A stretch of DNA of 36,808 nucleotides from Chryseobacterium sp. YIM B08800. Lineage in GTDB: Bacteria > Bacteroidota > Bacteroidia > Flavobacteriales > Weeksellaceae. Positions 23,601-32,237 of the stretch are shown piece by piece; within the stretch, counting starts at the first letter, position 1; each line of letters begins with the position of its first letter. The notes beneath the pieces were generated by a model. The model was not told where the DNA came from and searched no databases. It was given only the letters and a program-made list of their open reading frames with translations. The position numbers and the translations under genes were made by a program. The DNA lies in the NCBI RefSeq assembly GCF_026163565.1, contig NZ_JAPDKN010000053.1, forward strand, positions 1-36,808, in the 5' to 3' direction.

Positions 23601-24326
23601 CTAAAGCTTTAATTTTTTAAATATAAACTCAGGAATATTTTTGATAATCATCATAATAACGCCCCAAATCGGTAAAACGTATGCCACATTCTTTTGTTTT
23701 TTGAAAGCCTTGTAAATACATTCTGCAGCCTGTTTCGGAGTTGCAGTCAATTTCGGATTTAATGGTAAACCTTCCGTCATTTTTGTTGCCATAAAACCCG
23801 GTTTTACGGTTAAAACATGAACCTTTTTTTCGAAAAGATAATTTCTAAGACCACTCAAATAAGCTGTAAAAGCCGCTTTTGCACTTCCGTAAATAAAGTT
23901 ACTCTGTCTTCCACGATCACCTGCAACAGATGAAAGACCAATGATTGTTCCTGATCTTTTGCTTTCAAATTTCTGTGCAAAATAATTCATGACAGGAACC
24001 AGCTTTGAATAATTAATATCAATAATCCGTTCTGTATTTTTATTGTCATACAACCCATCTTCTGTGCTTTCACCCAAATATCCGGTTGCACAAATCAGAA
24101 GATTTGAATTGACGTGATCAAAATCAAAATAATTAATTTCTTTTGTTAAATCGAGCTCAATAATTTCAGATTGCTGCAAAAATTTCACATCGATATGTTT
24201 TGCAAAACGTTCCGTTGCGTCTTTGTTTGAGGTAAAAAGATAAATTCTTTCATATTTTTCGCCTTCCTGCAAAGCTTTTTCCACAAAAGCCTGCGCTACT
24301 TCAGAGGTACTTCCGAGAACTATCAT
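23601..24326 (-). CDS. dprE2: DprE2-like short-chain reductase (polyprenyl-phospho-2-keto-pentose reductase)
   Basis: A 241-residue short-chain dehydrogenase. The NAD(P)-binding turn is GSTSEVA (residues 5-11); catalytic Ser132/133 lies in GLSSVAGDRGRQ and Tyr146-x3-Lys150 in IYGSAKAAF. The SSVAGDRGR-x-SNF-x-YG pattern and the C-terminal basic/hydrophobic tail (YVLPIWGVIMMIIKNIPEFI) are those of DprE2 (Rv3791), which reduces the 2-keto intermediate to decaprenylphosphoryl-arabinose. The start codon directly follows the stop of the DprE1-like gene with no spacer base, as expected for a two-subunit epimerase. The exact polyprenol in this organism is unknown. Confidence 0.85.
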   Translation of the reverse strand: MIVLGSTSEVAQAFVEKALQEGEKYERIYLFTSNKDATERFAKHIDVKFLQQSEIIELDLTKEINYFDFDHVNSNLLICATGYLGESTEDGLYDNKNTERIIDINYSKLVPVMNYFAQKFESKRSGTIIGLSSVAGDRGRQSNFIYGSAKAAFTAYLSGLRNYLFEKKVHVLTVKPGFMATKMTEGLPLNPKLTATPKQAAECIYKAFKKQKNVAYVLPIWGVIMMIIKNIPEFIFKKLKL

Positions 24327-25643
24327 TTACTTATTATTTAAGATTCTTTTGTGCTGTAAAGACACAAATTTAGAGCTTTCTACATTTTTAAGATAATCGG
24401 TCAGCGAAGATTTGCTCATGCTGTCTTTGGTAAGATAAATTCTCCCTCCAAATTCCTGCACAGTCTTATCTAATTGTTCGACCAATTTTTCCAGCTTAGA
24501 ATTTACCTTAAAATCTAACGCCAAAGTATATCCTTCGATTGGAAAAGAATTATATGCTTCAGGATTATTTTTCCCGAATAATTTTAAAACAGCAAGGAAA
24601 GAACCGTTTCCGCTGTTGGCAATGGTTTCAAGAATTTTTTTCATTCCTTCTTTACCATTTTCTTTTGGAATCACCATTTGATATTGGATGAAACCTGATT
24701 TACCGTAGATCTTATTCCAGTCATTAATCGCATCCAACGGATAGAAATAGGTTTCGTAATCGATAATATTCTTTAATTCTTTTTGGGTTTGTTTTTTATA
24801 ATATAACAGATTAAAAAGCTTTACAGTAAGAGCATTCAAAATAAATCCCGGAAAATAGAACGGAACTGTAGGGGAAAACTTTTTCTTTAATCGTAAAGGA
24901 TTTTTTGAAAACTTCTGAGGAAGTTCGTGCGCAAAAGCATGTTCACCTCTCATCAAAATACTTCTTCCGATATCTTTTCCTTTTTGCAGACAGTCGATCC
25001 AGGCTACAGTATAAGTCCAGCTTTCGCTTTCATCAAACAATCTGAATATTTCGTCTAAATTTTCAGCTTTAATACTTTCCTGACGAATGTAGGCTGTTTC
25101 TATATTTTTTAGCTTAAATCGAGCTGAAAGAATAATTCCGGTAAGTCCCATTCCACCGATTGTTGCATAGAATTTTTCAGAATTTTCTTCTTTTGAACAG
25201 ATAATAATGTCACCATTTTCTGTCATCAATTTAAAATCGATCACATATTCTGAAAAGCAACCTTCAGAATGATGATTTTTCCCATGAACATCAGATGCAA
25301 TGGCACCACCAACAGAAATAAATTTTGTTCCGGGAGTTACATAAAGAAAATAACCTTGCGCAACCGATATTTCTAAAACATCAGACAGCAAAACACCCGA
25401 TTCACATTCTATAATTCCGTTTAAACGATCAAAACTGATGAATTTATTTAATTTTTTAGTCGAAAAAATACTTTCACCCAATGAGGCATCACCATAACAT
25501 CTTCCGTTTCCTCTTGCAATAACCTCGTTATGATTCTGTACAAATTCTTTAATCTTTCTGAAGCTGTCTTCCGACTTCATCTCTTTTTCCACGATAGGAA
25601 AATTGCCCCAGTTTGTAACTTTCTGTATGAAATTTGGCTTCAT
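24327..25643 (-). CDS. dprE1: DprE1-like FAD-dependent oxidase (polyprenyl-phosphoribose 2'-epimerase subunit)
   Basis: A 438-residue FAD-binding (PP-loop/VAO) oxidoreductase matching mycobacterial DprE1. It has ARGNGRCYGDASL (residues 43-55), GGAIASDVHGKNHHSEGCF around 112-130, including the His segment near the flavin, YPLDAINDWNKIYG at about 301-314, and Lys406 in YLTKDSM, which corresponds to the substrate-binding Lys418 of M. tuberculosis. It oxidises the 2'-OH of polyprenylphosphoryl-ribose. The position of Cys387, target of benzothiazinones in M. tuberculosis, is Ala375 here (GYTLALDF). The gene starts two bases after the UbiA stop and abuts the DprE2-like start. Confidence 0.88.
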   Translation of the reverse strand: MKPNFIQKVTNWGNFPIVEKEMKSEDSFRKIKEFVQNHNEVIARGNGRCYGDASLGESIFSTKKLNKFISFDRLNGIIECESGVLLSDVLEISVAQGYFLYVTPGTKFISVGGAIASDVHGKNHHSEGCFSEYVIDFKLMTENGDIIICSKEENSEKFYATIGGMGLTGIILSARFKLKNIETAYIRQESIKAENLDEIFRLFDESESWTYTVAWIDCLQKGKDIGRSILMRGEHAFAHELPQKFSKNPLRLKKKFSPTVPFYFPGFILNALTVKLFNLLYYKKQTQKELKNIIDYETYFYPLDAINDWNKIYGKSGFIQYQMVIPKENGKEGMKKILETIANSGNGSFLAVLKLFGKNNPEAYNSFPIEGYTLALDFKVNSKLEKLVEQLDKTVQEFGGRIYLTKDSMSKSSLTDYLKNVESSKFVSLQHKRILNNK

Positions 25644-25645
25644 AA

Positions 25646-26557
25646 TTACAGTAAATTAAAATTAATAATACTGTGTTTAAAATAAATCAATATTAAAAAC
25701 GAGACCACCCACAAAACCAGAGTAACCTGAATATAACGATCTCTGTACAAAATTTTTGTAGGAGATTCTGTACGATTATAAACCAATGTCTGCTGCAAAT
25801 ATCTTAAAAATGCAAAAACAACGAATATAACGGTATAAAAAATACTTGAATGTGATTTTTGTTGAACTTCAGGAGAAAGCGTAAACATCAGATAGCAAAT
25901 AATCGCCAAAGTAACAGAAATTGAAAGTGCAATATCTGCAAACTGTACATTATAACCATCTAAAGATTTTCTGGTCTTCCCGGAAATTTGTGCATTAATG
26001 AGCTCTCCTCTTCGCTTTCCTATTGCTAAAACCAATGCCAATACGAAGGTCAGTAAAGTTGCCCACTGCGAAATAAAAATTCCTGTAATATAACCTCCTG
26101 CCTGTACACGAAGAACGAAACCTATCGCAATGATAAAAATATCAATAATCGGAACGTGCTTCAACTTGAATGTATACGCAAGATTCATCACAAAATAAAA
26201 TGCGATAATGAAAGCAAATTTCCAGATTGGACGATGAAAATAGAATTGAGCAAATAGAATGAGCGCTACATCTACGATGATTAAACCAATCAGAATGCTT
26301 ATTGCTGTTTTCTTTGAAACGGCTCCGCTTGCAAGCGGACGTCTTCTTTTTTCGGGATGCTTTTGGTCTGCTTCAATATCGTTATAATCATTGAGAATAT
26401 AAACAACACCTGCAGCCAGAGAAAATATGATGAATGCAAAAATACTTTTACTAAGTAAATCTAAATTTTTAACATTGCCAGAGAAAAAAAGCGGAACAAA
26501 TACAAAAAGATTTTTTACCCATTGTTCTACCCGAAGGAGTTTTAAATATTTCTTCAT
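25646..26557 (-). CDS. UbiA-family polyprenyl-phosphate phosphoribosyltransferase
   Basis: A 303-residue integral membrane protein with about eight to nine hydrophobic segments. It has the UbiA aspartate-rich motif (Asn56-Asp57 to Asp64, YILNDYNDIEADQKHPEKR) followed by RPLASG. This form, with HPEKRxRP, matches decaprenyl-phosphate phosphoribosyltransferase (Rv3806c) rather than quinone prenyltransferases. It would transfer 5-phosphoribose from PRPP to a polyprenyl phosphate at the inner membrane, the first committed step to the arabinose donor. It is the first gene of a run continuing into the DprE1-like, DprE2-like, phosphatase, lipoprotein and desulfurase genes with gaps of 0-24 bases. A menaquinone or haem role is less likely given the neighbours. 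Confidence 0.88.
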   Translation of the reverse strand: MKKYLKLLRVEQWVKNLFVFVPLFFSGNVKNLDLLSKSIFAFIIFSLAAGVVYILNDYNDIEADQKHPEKRRRPLASGAVSKKTAISILIGLIIVDVALILFAQFYFHRPIWKFAFIIAFYFVMNLAYTFKLKHVPIIDIFIIAIGFVLRVQAGGYITGIFISQWATLLTFVLALVLAIGKRRGELINAQISGKTRKSLDGYNVQFADIALSISVTLAIICYLMFTLSPEVQQKSHSSIFYTVIFVVFAFLRYLQQTLVYNRTESPTKILYRDRYIQVTLVLWVVSFLILIYFKHSIINFNLL

Positions 26558-26621
26558 TAATGTGGTTTCGATTGCAAAAATAATGATTTATGATAAAAAA
26601 ATCAGGTATAAAAATACAAAA

Positions 26622-26639
26622 AAACCGCCAAAGCGGTTT
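26622..26639 (-). terminator. Intrinsic terminator after the OmpA-like gene
   Basis: Perfect stem AAACCGC (26622-26628) with GCGGTTT (26633-26639), loop of four, followed on the minus strand by TTTTGTATTTTT. Confidence 0.88.
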
Positions 26640-26666
26640 AAGAAATAATATTTATATGTTAAATGA

Positions 26667-27356
26667 CTATTGACCTTGCTGTGCGTCGTTAATCATTTTT
26701 TCATTTGCTGTAATGGCAAACTCTACTCTTCTGTTTTTAGCTCTTCCTGCATCTGTATCGTTTGAAGCAACCGGCATAGATTCTCCTTCACCTAAAGCGA
26801 ACAATCTGCTTGATGCAATTCCTTTAGTCATCAAATAAGATTTCACAGAATTGGCTCTTCTTTCAGATAATTTTTGGTTATAATCATCTGCTCCTTTGCT
26901 ATCTGTATGTCCGTAAATATTGATGTTTGTATCCGGATTATCTACTAAAACTTTAGTTAATTTATCAAGATTTGTTTTAGCAAGTGCAGTAAGGTCCGAA
27001 GAATCGAATGCAAAAGTTACAATACTTTCGTTCATTGTGATCTTAATACCATCTCCTACTCTTTCTACTTCTGCACCAGGTAAAGTTTCTTTAATATCTT
27101 TTGCCTGCTTATCCATTTTGTTACCGATAACGTTACCTGCAACACCACCAATAATACCTCCTAAAACTGCTCCTAATGCTGCGTTTTTACCTTTCCCAAC
27201 ATTATTCCCCAATACACCACCGATTACAGCTCCTGAAGCAACTCCTACTGCAGTACCTCTCTGTTGGTGATTAGAATTTTGTACGGCTTCACAACTTGTT
27301 AATAACAAAGCTGATGATAAGAATAATGCTGCTATATATGTTTTATTAAATTTCAT
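26667..27356 (-). CDS. OmpA-family lipoprotein with glycine-zipper
   Basis: A 229-residue outer-membrane lipoprotein. The lipobox LLLTSC places the lipidated Cys at residue 22. A glycine-zipper segment follows (about 37-85, GAVIGGVLGNNVGKGKNA, LGGIIGGVAGNVIG), then an OmpA-like peptidoglycan-binding domain (about 110-217; FAFDSSDLTALAKTNLDKL, then YGHTDSKGADDYNQKLSERR and GRAKNRRVEFAI). The plan is that of YiaD-type proteins, which tie the outer membrane to peptidoglycan. It lies 20 bases after the lipocalin-like gene, so the two form an operon closed by a terminator. The final residues (ANEKMINDAQQGQ) lie beyond the domain. Confidence 0.94.
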   Translation of the reverse strand: MKFNKTYIAALFLSSALLLTSCEAVQNSNHQQRGTAVGVASGAVIGGVLGNNVGKGKNAALGAVLGGIIGGVAGNVIGNKMDKQAKDIKETLPGAEVERVGDGIKITMNESIVTFAFDSSDLTALAKTNLDKLTKVLVDNPDTNINIYGHTDSKGADDYNQKLSERRANSVKSYLMTKGIASSRLFALGEGESMPVASNDTDAGRAKNRRVEFAITANEKMINDAQQGQ

Positions 27357-27376
27357 TTTAAAATGTTTTAAGTTAA

Positions 27377-27874
27377 TTATTTAGTGTAATCCATTCCTGT
27401 TCTTTCGAAATTGTAAACCACTCTGATCGTATTTCCGTCGAATGGTACATTCTGTTCTAAAGAAAACTGATCTGTTGTATTATTAATTACAGTTAAAGTA
27501 TATCCTGCAGTATTTTGTTTAGCTTTTGTACCGTCTGCAATTTTTTTAAAGGTAAAAGTATCTCCTTTAATATCAACTTTAATTGCCTGAATCACACTTG
27601 GGCAAGAACCACCTCCGTTTAATGTATAAGAGCCGGAATAATTATTCGGAATAAATCTCCAGTGACTTCCTACAAAACATTGTGCATCTGCACCCTCATC
27701 AAAAGGTTTGATTTTGTATTGCTTATCGTAATTGATGCTTACAATCTGCCAATCTCCTTTCATTTTAAGAAATTCTGATCTTACATTTTGTGCGTCTTTT
27801 GCCTTCTGAACCGTGGAACAAGACACTGCAAAAAGCGAGCATCCCAATATACCTGCAAGTAATAGCTTTTTCAT
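27377..27874 (-). CDS. Lipocalin-like lipoprotein
   Basis: A 165-residue lipoprotein with lipobox LFAVSC (Cys19). The mature domain begins with the lipocalin-type G-x-W (KGDWQIVSINYD) and shows repeated beta strands and two cysteines (AQCFVGSHW and GGGSCPSVI). It resembles the Lipocalin_4-type small lipoproteins frequent in Flavobacteriia, whose ligands are not known. It is the first gene of a two-gene operon with the OmpA-like lipoprotein, a pair I recall as common in this group. Confidence 0.82.
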   Translation of the reverse strand: MKKLLLAGILGCSLFAVSCSTVQKAKDAQNVRSEFLKMKGDWQIVSINYDKQYKIKPFDEGADAQCFVGSHWRFIPNNYSGSYTLNGGGSCPSVIQAIKVDIKGDTFTFKKIADGTKAKQNTAGYTLTVINNTTDQFSLEQNVPFDGNTIRVVYNFERTGMDYTK

Positions 27875-27947
27875 ATTGTAGTTTTATTATTTTAACATTA
27901 AAGATAATACAAAAAACCATGCCAAATTTTACTTTATTAAAAAAAAT

Positions 27948-27971
27948 AAAGCCTGAGAAAACTCAGGCTTT
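27948..27971 (-). terminator. Intrinsic terminator after the S8 protease
   Basis: Perfect 10-bp stem AAAGCCTGAG (27948-27957) with CTCAGGCTTT (27962-27971), loop AAAA, followed on the minus strand by ATTTTTTTT. Lies 29 bases beyond the protease stop. Confidence 0.9.
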
Positions 27972-28000
27972 ACTTAAATTATATTCAATCTATCTGATTA

Positions 28001-29686
28001 TTATTTCTTTACAGATTTCTTAACAGGTCTTGATTTTTTCACTGTTTTGGTTTTTACAGTGTTCGATTTTCCATCGTAGAAATTATTGTAAGCATACTCT
28101 GCAGCTTTTTTAACATCGATTACTCCACCTGCTTGAGATTTTTCTCCAAATTGGTTTTCTGAACTCAAATTACTGGTCTTTACCAAAGCCTCAATGATCT
28201 GTGCCGGTTTAAGATTTGGCATATAAGCCAACAATACCGCCGCTGCTCCCGCTGCAACAGGTGAAGCCATAGAAGTTCCTTGCTGATAGCTGTATTCGTT
28301 TGTAGGAACTGTAGAATAAATCTCTTCTCCCGGTGCAAATACATTCACCATTTTTTTATTGTAATTTGAGAAATCAGCTCTCAATTCGTTGTTTCTATTG
28401 GTACTTGCTCCCACAACCATTACATTATTTACGAAAGGTGCTTCGTCTGTAATGTTTTTAAAATTGGTAGGATAAGCCAAATGTTCTGCAACATCTTCGT
28501 TTTCGTTTCCGGCAGCTTTTACTAATAGTACGCCTTTATCCTGAGCATATTGAAATGCATCCCAAACTACATTTTTACCTGGCGAAACAGGTTTTCCGAA
28601 ACTCATATTCAAAATTTTCGCTCCGTTGTCTACTGCATATCTTATTGCGTTTGCAACATCTTTATCTCTCTCATCACCATTAGGAACCGTTCTTACAGAC
28701 ATAATTTTTGCAACTCTCGATGCAACTCCGTACTGCACTTCTTTTCCTTGCGGTAAACCCGCAATAATTCCTGAAACATGCGTTCCGTGTTCAGCATCCG
28801 GACCTTGGTAATGATTATTCCCATAATTTCTTTCAGAATAATCATCATAATTATCGCCTACAATTTCTGCTCTTGGGTCATAATTAAGATCATATTGCTT
28901 AGCCATCGGACCAAAGTGATCCAAAGCTCCTTTCATCTCTTCTTTAAGCTTAGATTCTACTTCTGTTGCTGGTTTTCCTGCAAATTCAGGACTTTTAACA
29001 AGATTGGCAAGAATTTCCAATGCTACTGCTTCTAACTGGGTTGAAGGTTTTTTATTTTTAAGAACTTCAGCCGTTAAAGGTTGACCTCCTAAAATTGTAA
29101 CCATTGAAGGAATAGACTCATTAATCATCGTAACACGCTGAAAACTCTGTCTTGCATCAATACTTTTTTTAGTAAACAATTCTTTAGATTTCATATACAT
29201 TGCAAATTCTTCCGGCATTTTTGCCTGATTTGCTTTGTTCTGAGTAGAATTATCGCCTTCAAAAACAGGTTTGTATTTTGCCACAACTCTGGTAACTTCC
29301 ATATTATCTATATCGATATCACCATTTTTACCACCAATAAAATTCCAGCCGTGAATATCGTCGATATAACCGTTTCCGTCATCATCTTTACCGTTGTTTG
29401 GAACTTCATTAGGGTTTGTCCACATATTTTTCACCAATCCAGGATGATCTACCTGAACTCCGCTGTCCAAAACACCAACAACTACCGTTTTAGGTTTTAA
29501 ACCTTTCGATTCTAAAAATTTGTATGCATTTTCAGTATTAACACCATAAACTTTTGTCGTCGCAAAATCTTTATGATACCAAGTCATTAAGTCTTTATTT
29601 TCTTTTGGATCAACTGCAGAAGTTTGCTGAGCTGATGAATAAGTAAAGCCTGCTAAAAAAACTGCGGCTAACATTACCTTTTTCAT
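28001..29686 (-). CDS. Subtilisin-like (S8 family) secreted serine protease
   Basis: A 561-residue exported serine protease. The signal peptide is residues 1-19 (MKKVMLAAVFLAGFTYSSA). The catalytic triad is Asp74 (VVVGVLDSGVQ), His300 (EHGTHVSGIIAG) and Ser472 (GTSMASPVAAG), with oxyanion Asn in AAGNENED near 394. The Asp-His distance of 226 residues is large for the family. The insert begins with a calcium-loop-like KDDDGNGYIDD and includes a helical stretch (about 145-265). No propeptide is obvious before Asp74 and no T9SS sorting domain follows the catalytic domain; the protein ends in a Lys-rich tail (VKKSRPVKKSVKK). It is probably periplasmic or membrane-associated. It is a single-gene unit with a terminator. 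Confidence 0.93.
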   Translation of the reverse strand: MKKVMLAAVFLAGFTYSSAQQTSAVDPKENKDLMTWYHKDFATTKVYGVNTENAYKFLESKGLKPKTVVVGVLDSGVQVDHPGLVKNMWTNPNEVPNNGKDDDGNGYIDDIHGWNFIGGKNGDIDIDNMEVTRVVAKYKPVFEGDNSTQNKANQAKMPEEFAMYMKSKELFTKKSIDARQSFQRVTMINESIPSMVTILGGQPLTAEVLKNKKPSTQLEAVALEILANLVKSPEFAGKPATEVESKLKEEMKGALDHFGPMAKQYDLNYDPRAEIVGDNYDDYSERNYGNNHYQGPDAEHGTHVSGIIAGLPQGKEVQYGVASRVAKIMSVRTVPNGDERDKDVANAIRYAVDNGAKILNMSFGKPVSPGKNVVWDAFQYAQDKGVLLVKAAGNENEDVAEHLAYPTNFKNITDEAPFVNNVMVVGASTNRNNELRADFSNYNKKMVNVFAPGEEIYSTVPTNEYSYQQGTSMASPVAAGAAAVLLAYMPNLKPAQIIEALVKTSNLSSENQFGEKSQAGGVIDVKKAAEYAYNNFYDGKSNTVKTKTVKKSRPVKKSVKK

Positions 29687-29758
29687 ATGTAGAATTTATT
29701 TAATAATCATCTGTAAAGCAATATCTTTATATTTTAACAATGATACTGCGTTGTTTGA

Positions 29759-30373
29759 TTATAGTTTTTTAATATTTTTAATATAAGTCATCGATTCCGG
29801 GCCTTTGTTACAAATAAGATCCACAATCGACAAATCACTCAAAAATCCGAGTTTATCTGAAAAGGTCTGATAATATTCTGCCATCTCATATTCTGAAGGT
29901 ATTTTCGCAGAAAATTTTCCTCTAAAATTAACCTCTTCCGGATTTTTGATATATTCTTCATTCAAAGAGTATGCCTTTTCTGTTTTTAAAATATCTAAAA
30001 TAATTTGAATGCTTTTGATATTAAAATCTAAAAGAAATTTCTCTTTGTTTTCAAAAAGTTTCTTCAGCTTATCTTCATAATATTCAAAATACGGAGAGCT
30101 TTGATATGCTGTTTTTATAGATTTCCAATGAAGATTTTGCCAATCTTCGCGGTAAGAGATTTCAGTGCTTTTAAACTCGCGGTTTCCGTTGTGATTAATC
30201 GGAATAATTAATGAAAGCTTTCCGTTGGCTCCAAAAATATTGGTGCGGTTTCTAAAAGTCTGTTTTGGGAAATTTTCAAACTGTTCAAAAGTCACTTCAT
30301 TTTCTGCATTCAAAAATTCTGAGAACCATGAAATGGGTGGTAAATAAAATACCGGTAATAATATATTCTGCAT
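29759..30373 (-). CDS. WbqC-like family protein
   Basis: A 204-residue protein of the WbqC family. It has LLPVFYLPPISWF at the N-terminus, FRNRTNIFGANGKLSLIIPI at about 40-60, EISYREDWQNLHWKSIKTAY and SSPYFEYYEDKLKKLF. WbqC proteins occur in O-antigen clusters and, in Flavobacteriia, directly downstream of lepB, as here. The biochemical role is not established. There is no signal peptide, so it is cytoplasmic. A hairpin lies between lepB and this gene, so it may be partly uncoupled from it. Confidence 0.85.
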   Translation of the reverse strand: MQNILLPVFYLPPISWFSEFLNAENEVTFEQFENFPKQTFRNRTNIFGANGKLSLIIPINHNGNREFKSTEISYREDWQNLHWKSIKTAYQSSPYFEYYEDKLKKLFENKEKFLLDFNIKSIQIILDILKTEKAYSLNEEYIKNPEEVNFRGKFSAKIPSEYEMAEYYQTFSDKLGFLSDLSIVDLICNKGPESMTYIKNIKKL

Positions 30374-30387
30374 AACTATTATATAGA

Positions 30388-30419
30388 AAAATGAAGTATT
30401 TTTTCAAACACTTCATTTT
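30388..30419 (-). terminator. Hairpin between lepB and the WbqC gene
   Basis: Stem AAAATGAAGT (30388-30397) with ACTTCATTTT (30410-30419), loop of 12, then TCTATATAAT on the minus strand. A weak or partial terminator, or an attenuating hairpin. Confidence 0.5.
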
Positions 30420-30478
30420 ATTATTTTTTAAATTGATATTTAAAACTCTGTCAAAGATTTTCAACTTTAACAAAGTAA

Positions 30479-32122
30479 TTATATTTCGTCTTCTTTTTTC
30501 TTCTTGCCGAATAATTTCATAAAATATTCCCAGCCAAAGAAAAGAACAAGTATCATTGCTGCAATCCACCAGTAAGATGCTTTATTTGCTTCTCCTGTAT
30601 TGGTTGCCTTAAACATTCTTTCCCAACGGATTTTAAACGGAGCCTGATAAGAAGAGCTTGAATCTTTAAAAGCACCTTGTAAACTCATCCAGGTAAACAT
30701 TGGTTTTCCAACGATATTTTCTTCAGGAACAAAACCAAAGAATCTCGCATCTAAAGAAGCATCTCTGTTGTCTCCCACCATCATATAATAATCCTGTTGG
30801 ATTGTATATTGATTGGTTTCTTTTCCGTTGATGAAAATTTTTCCGTTTTTATTTTCTAATGAATTATGTTCGTAATTTTTAATAATCCACTGATATTCAG
30901 GTAACGTTTGCTGATTAACAGTAACTACATCACCTTTTTTAGGAATTTTTAGTGGTCCGTATTGATCCTGATTCCATCCACTGTTAATCGGGAAAATAGA
31001 ATTCGTGGTATCAATTTTAGTTCTTGTCTCATCACGATATGCAATCGCTGATTCACCTTTTGGCTGAATATGTTCCTGCATATCAATTACCTGAGGAAGT
31101 TTTTTAATTTCTGCAGCGGTTTTTGCAGTTAAGCCTTGAAAATAATATACAAATCCTCCTTTTTCATTCTGTCCTTCCTGAACAGGCAAAAATCCAAAAG
31201 TATTATATAAACTTGGAATGTCTAGCTGACTTCCTGTGTTTACAATATATCTGTGCTGCACTTCCTGATCTCCTAAAACAGTTTCCGGTTTTCCGTTAAC
31301 GAAAAGTCTACCATCTCTCATTTCAAAAGTATCTCCTGCAACTGCCACCAATCTTTTTACATAAGGATCTGCTCTGTCTAGTGAAACATGCACAGAATCT
31401 CTCGGATAGTTGAAAACGACAATATCATTTCTCTGAGGTTTGCTGAATTGGAAAATTCTTTCGTAAGGTAATTTTATTCCTTCAACATAAGATTTAGGAT
31501 CATCTTTAGGATTTCCCGGTTCACCGGTATCCATAATCGTTCCCTGCAAGAAAGGTATTGCGACAGGACGCATCGGCAATCTGTAACCGTAGCTCCATTT
31601 ATTTACAAAAAGGAAATCTCCAACCAATAAAGTTCTTTCCATTGAACCAGTAGGAATTCCGAAAGGTTGTGTTACAAAAACATGGATAATGGTTGCAAAA
31701 ACTACCGCAAAAGTGATTGATCCCATAAAAGTATCTTTCTTTTTTGCATTTTTTTCGTCTTCCGTTAGATATAAATCATTTTCGTCTTCAATCTCGGTAT
31801 CTTTAGAATAATTTACCGTTGCCATATAGATAAACGGCAAAATCACAGTCAGCAACTGATCTTTGAATAGGCTTTTTCCAAATTTTTTCATTAAATACAA
31901 ATGAAAAACACTCATCATAATAGGACCTACAATAGGTAAATATGATAAGATTGCCCACCATTTCGGATGTTTCGTTTCTTTAAGAATAATGAAATAATTA
32001 TAGAAAGGGATAAATGCGAATAACGGACTATACCCTAATTTCTTAAACAGCTTCCAAGTGGAAATCCCCATCAATACTGATAAAATGAGAACATAAACTG
32101 TATACGTTAAAAAATAATTCAT
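30479..32122 (-). CDS. lepB: Signal peptidase I
   Basis: A 547-residue inner-membrane protease that removes signal peptides from Sec substrates. Catalytic Ser160 is in FGIPTGSMERTL and Lys256 in DPYVKRLVAVAGD; the later GDNRDASLDARFFG box is also present. It is longer than the usual ~320 residues because it has an N-terminal extension of about 130 residues with several membrane segments, an expanded periplasmic domain, and a C-terminal membrane segment (WWIAAMILVLFFGWEYF) followed by a KKKKEDE tail. This enlarged form is normal for Flavobacteriia. It would process the many exported proteins in this window. It lies 112 bases after dapB. Confidence 0.95.
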   Translation of the reverse strand: MNYFLTYTVYVLILSVLMGISTWKLFKKLGYSPLFAFIPFYNYFIILKETKHPKWWAILSYLPIVGPIMMSVFHLYLMKKFGKSLFKDQLLTVILPFIYMATVNYSKDTEIEDENDLYLTEDEKNAKKKDTFMGSITFAVVFATIIHVFVTQPFGIPTGSMERTLLVGDFLFVNKWSYGYRLPMRPVAIPFLQGTIMDTGEPGNPKDDPKSYVEGIKLPYERIFQFSKPQRNDIVVFNYPRDSVHVSLDRADPYVKRLVAVAGDTFEMRDGRLFVNGKPETVLGDQEVQHRYIVNTGSQLDIPSLYNTFGFLPVQEGQNEKGGFVYYFQGLTAKTAAEIKKLPQVIDMQEHIQPKGESAIAYRDETRTKIDTTNSIFPINSGWNQDQYGPLKIPKKGDVVTVNQQTLPEYQWIIKNYEHNSLENKNGKIFINGKETNQYTIQQDYYMMVGDNRDASLDARFFGFVPEENIVGKPMFTWMSLQGAFKDSSSSYQAPFKIRWERMFKATNTGEANKASYWWIAAMILVLFFGWEYFMKLFGKKKKEDEI

Positions 32123-32229
32123 AAATTTTTGTGCCTAATCTGTAATTATGATTAATGAGCTATGTGTAATAAGTAATAGATTCTTATACAAATTCTCTAT
32201 TATTAGTTTGCAATGTAGGGATTTTGTTA

Positions 32230-32237
32230 CAAATCTA
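32230..32237 (-). promoter_or_regulatory. Candidate -7 element for lepB
   Basis: Minus-strand TAGATTTG matches TAnnTTTG and lies 108 bases before lepB, overlapping the end of dapB. No -33 TTTG is seen at the expected distance, so the call is tentative. Confidence 0.25.
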
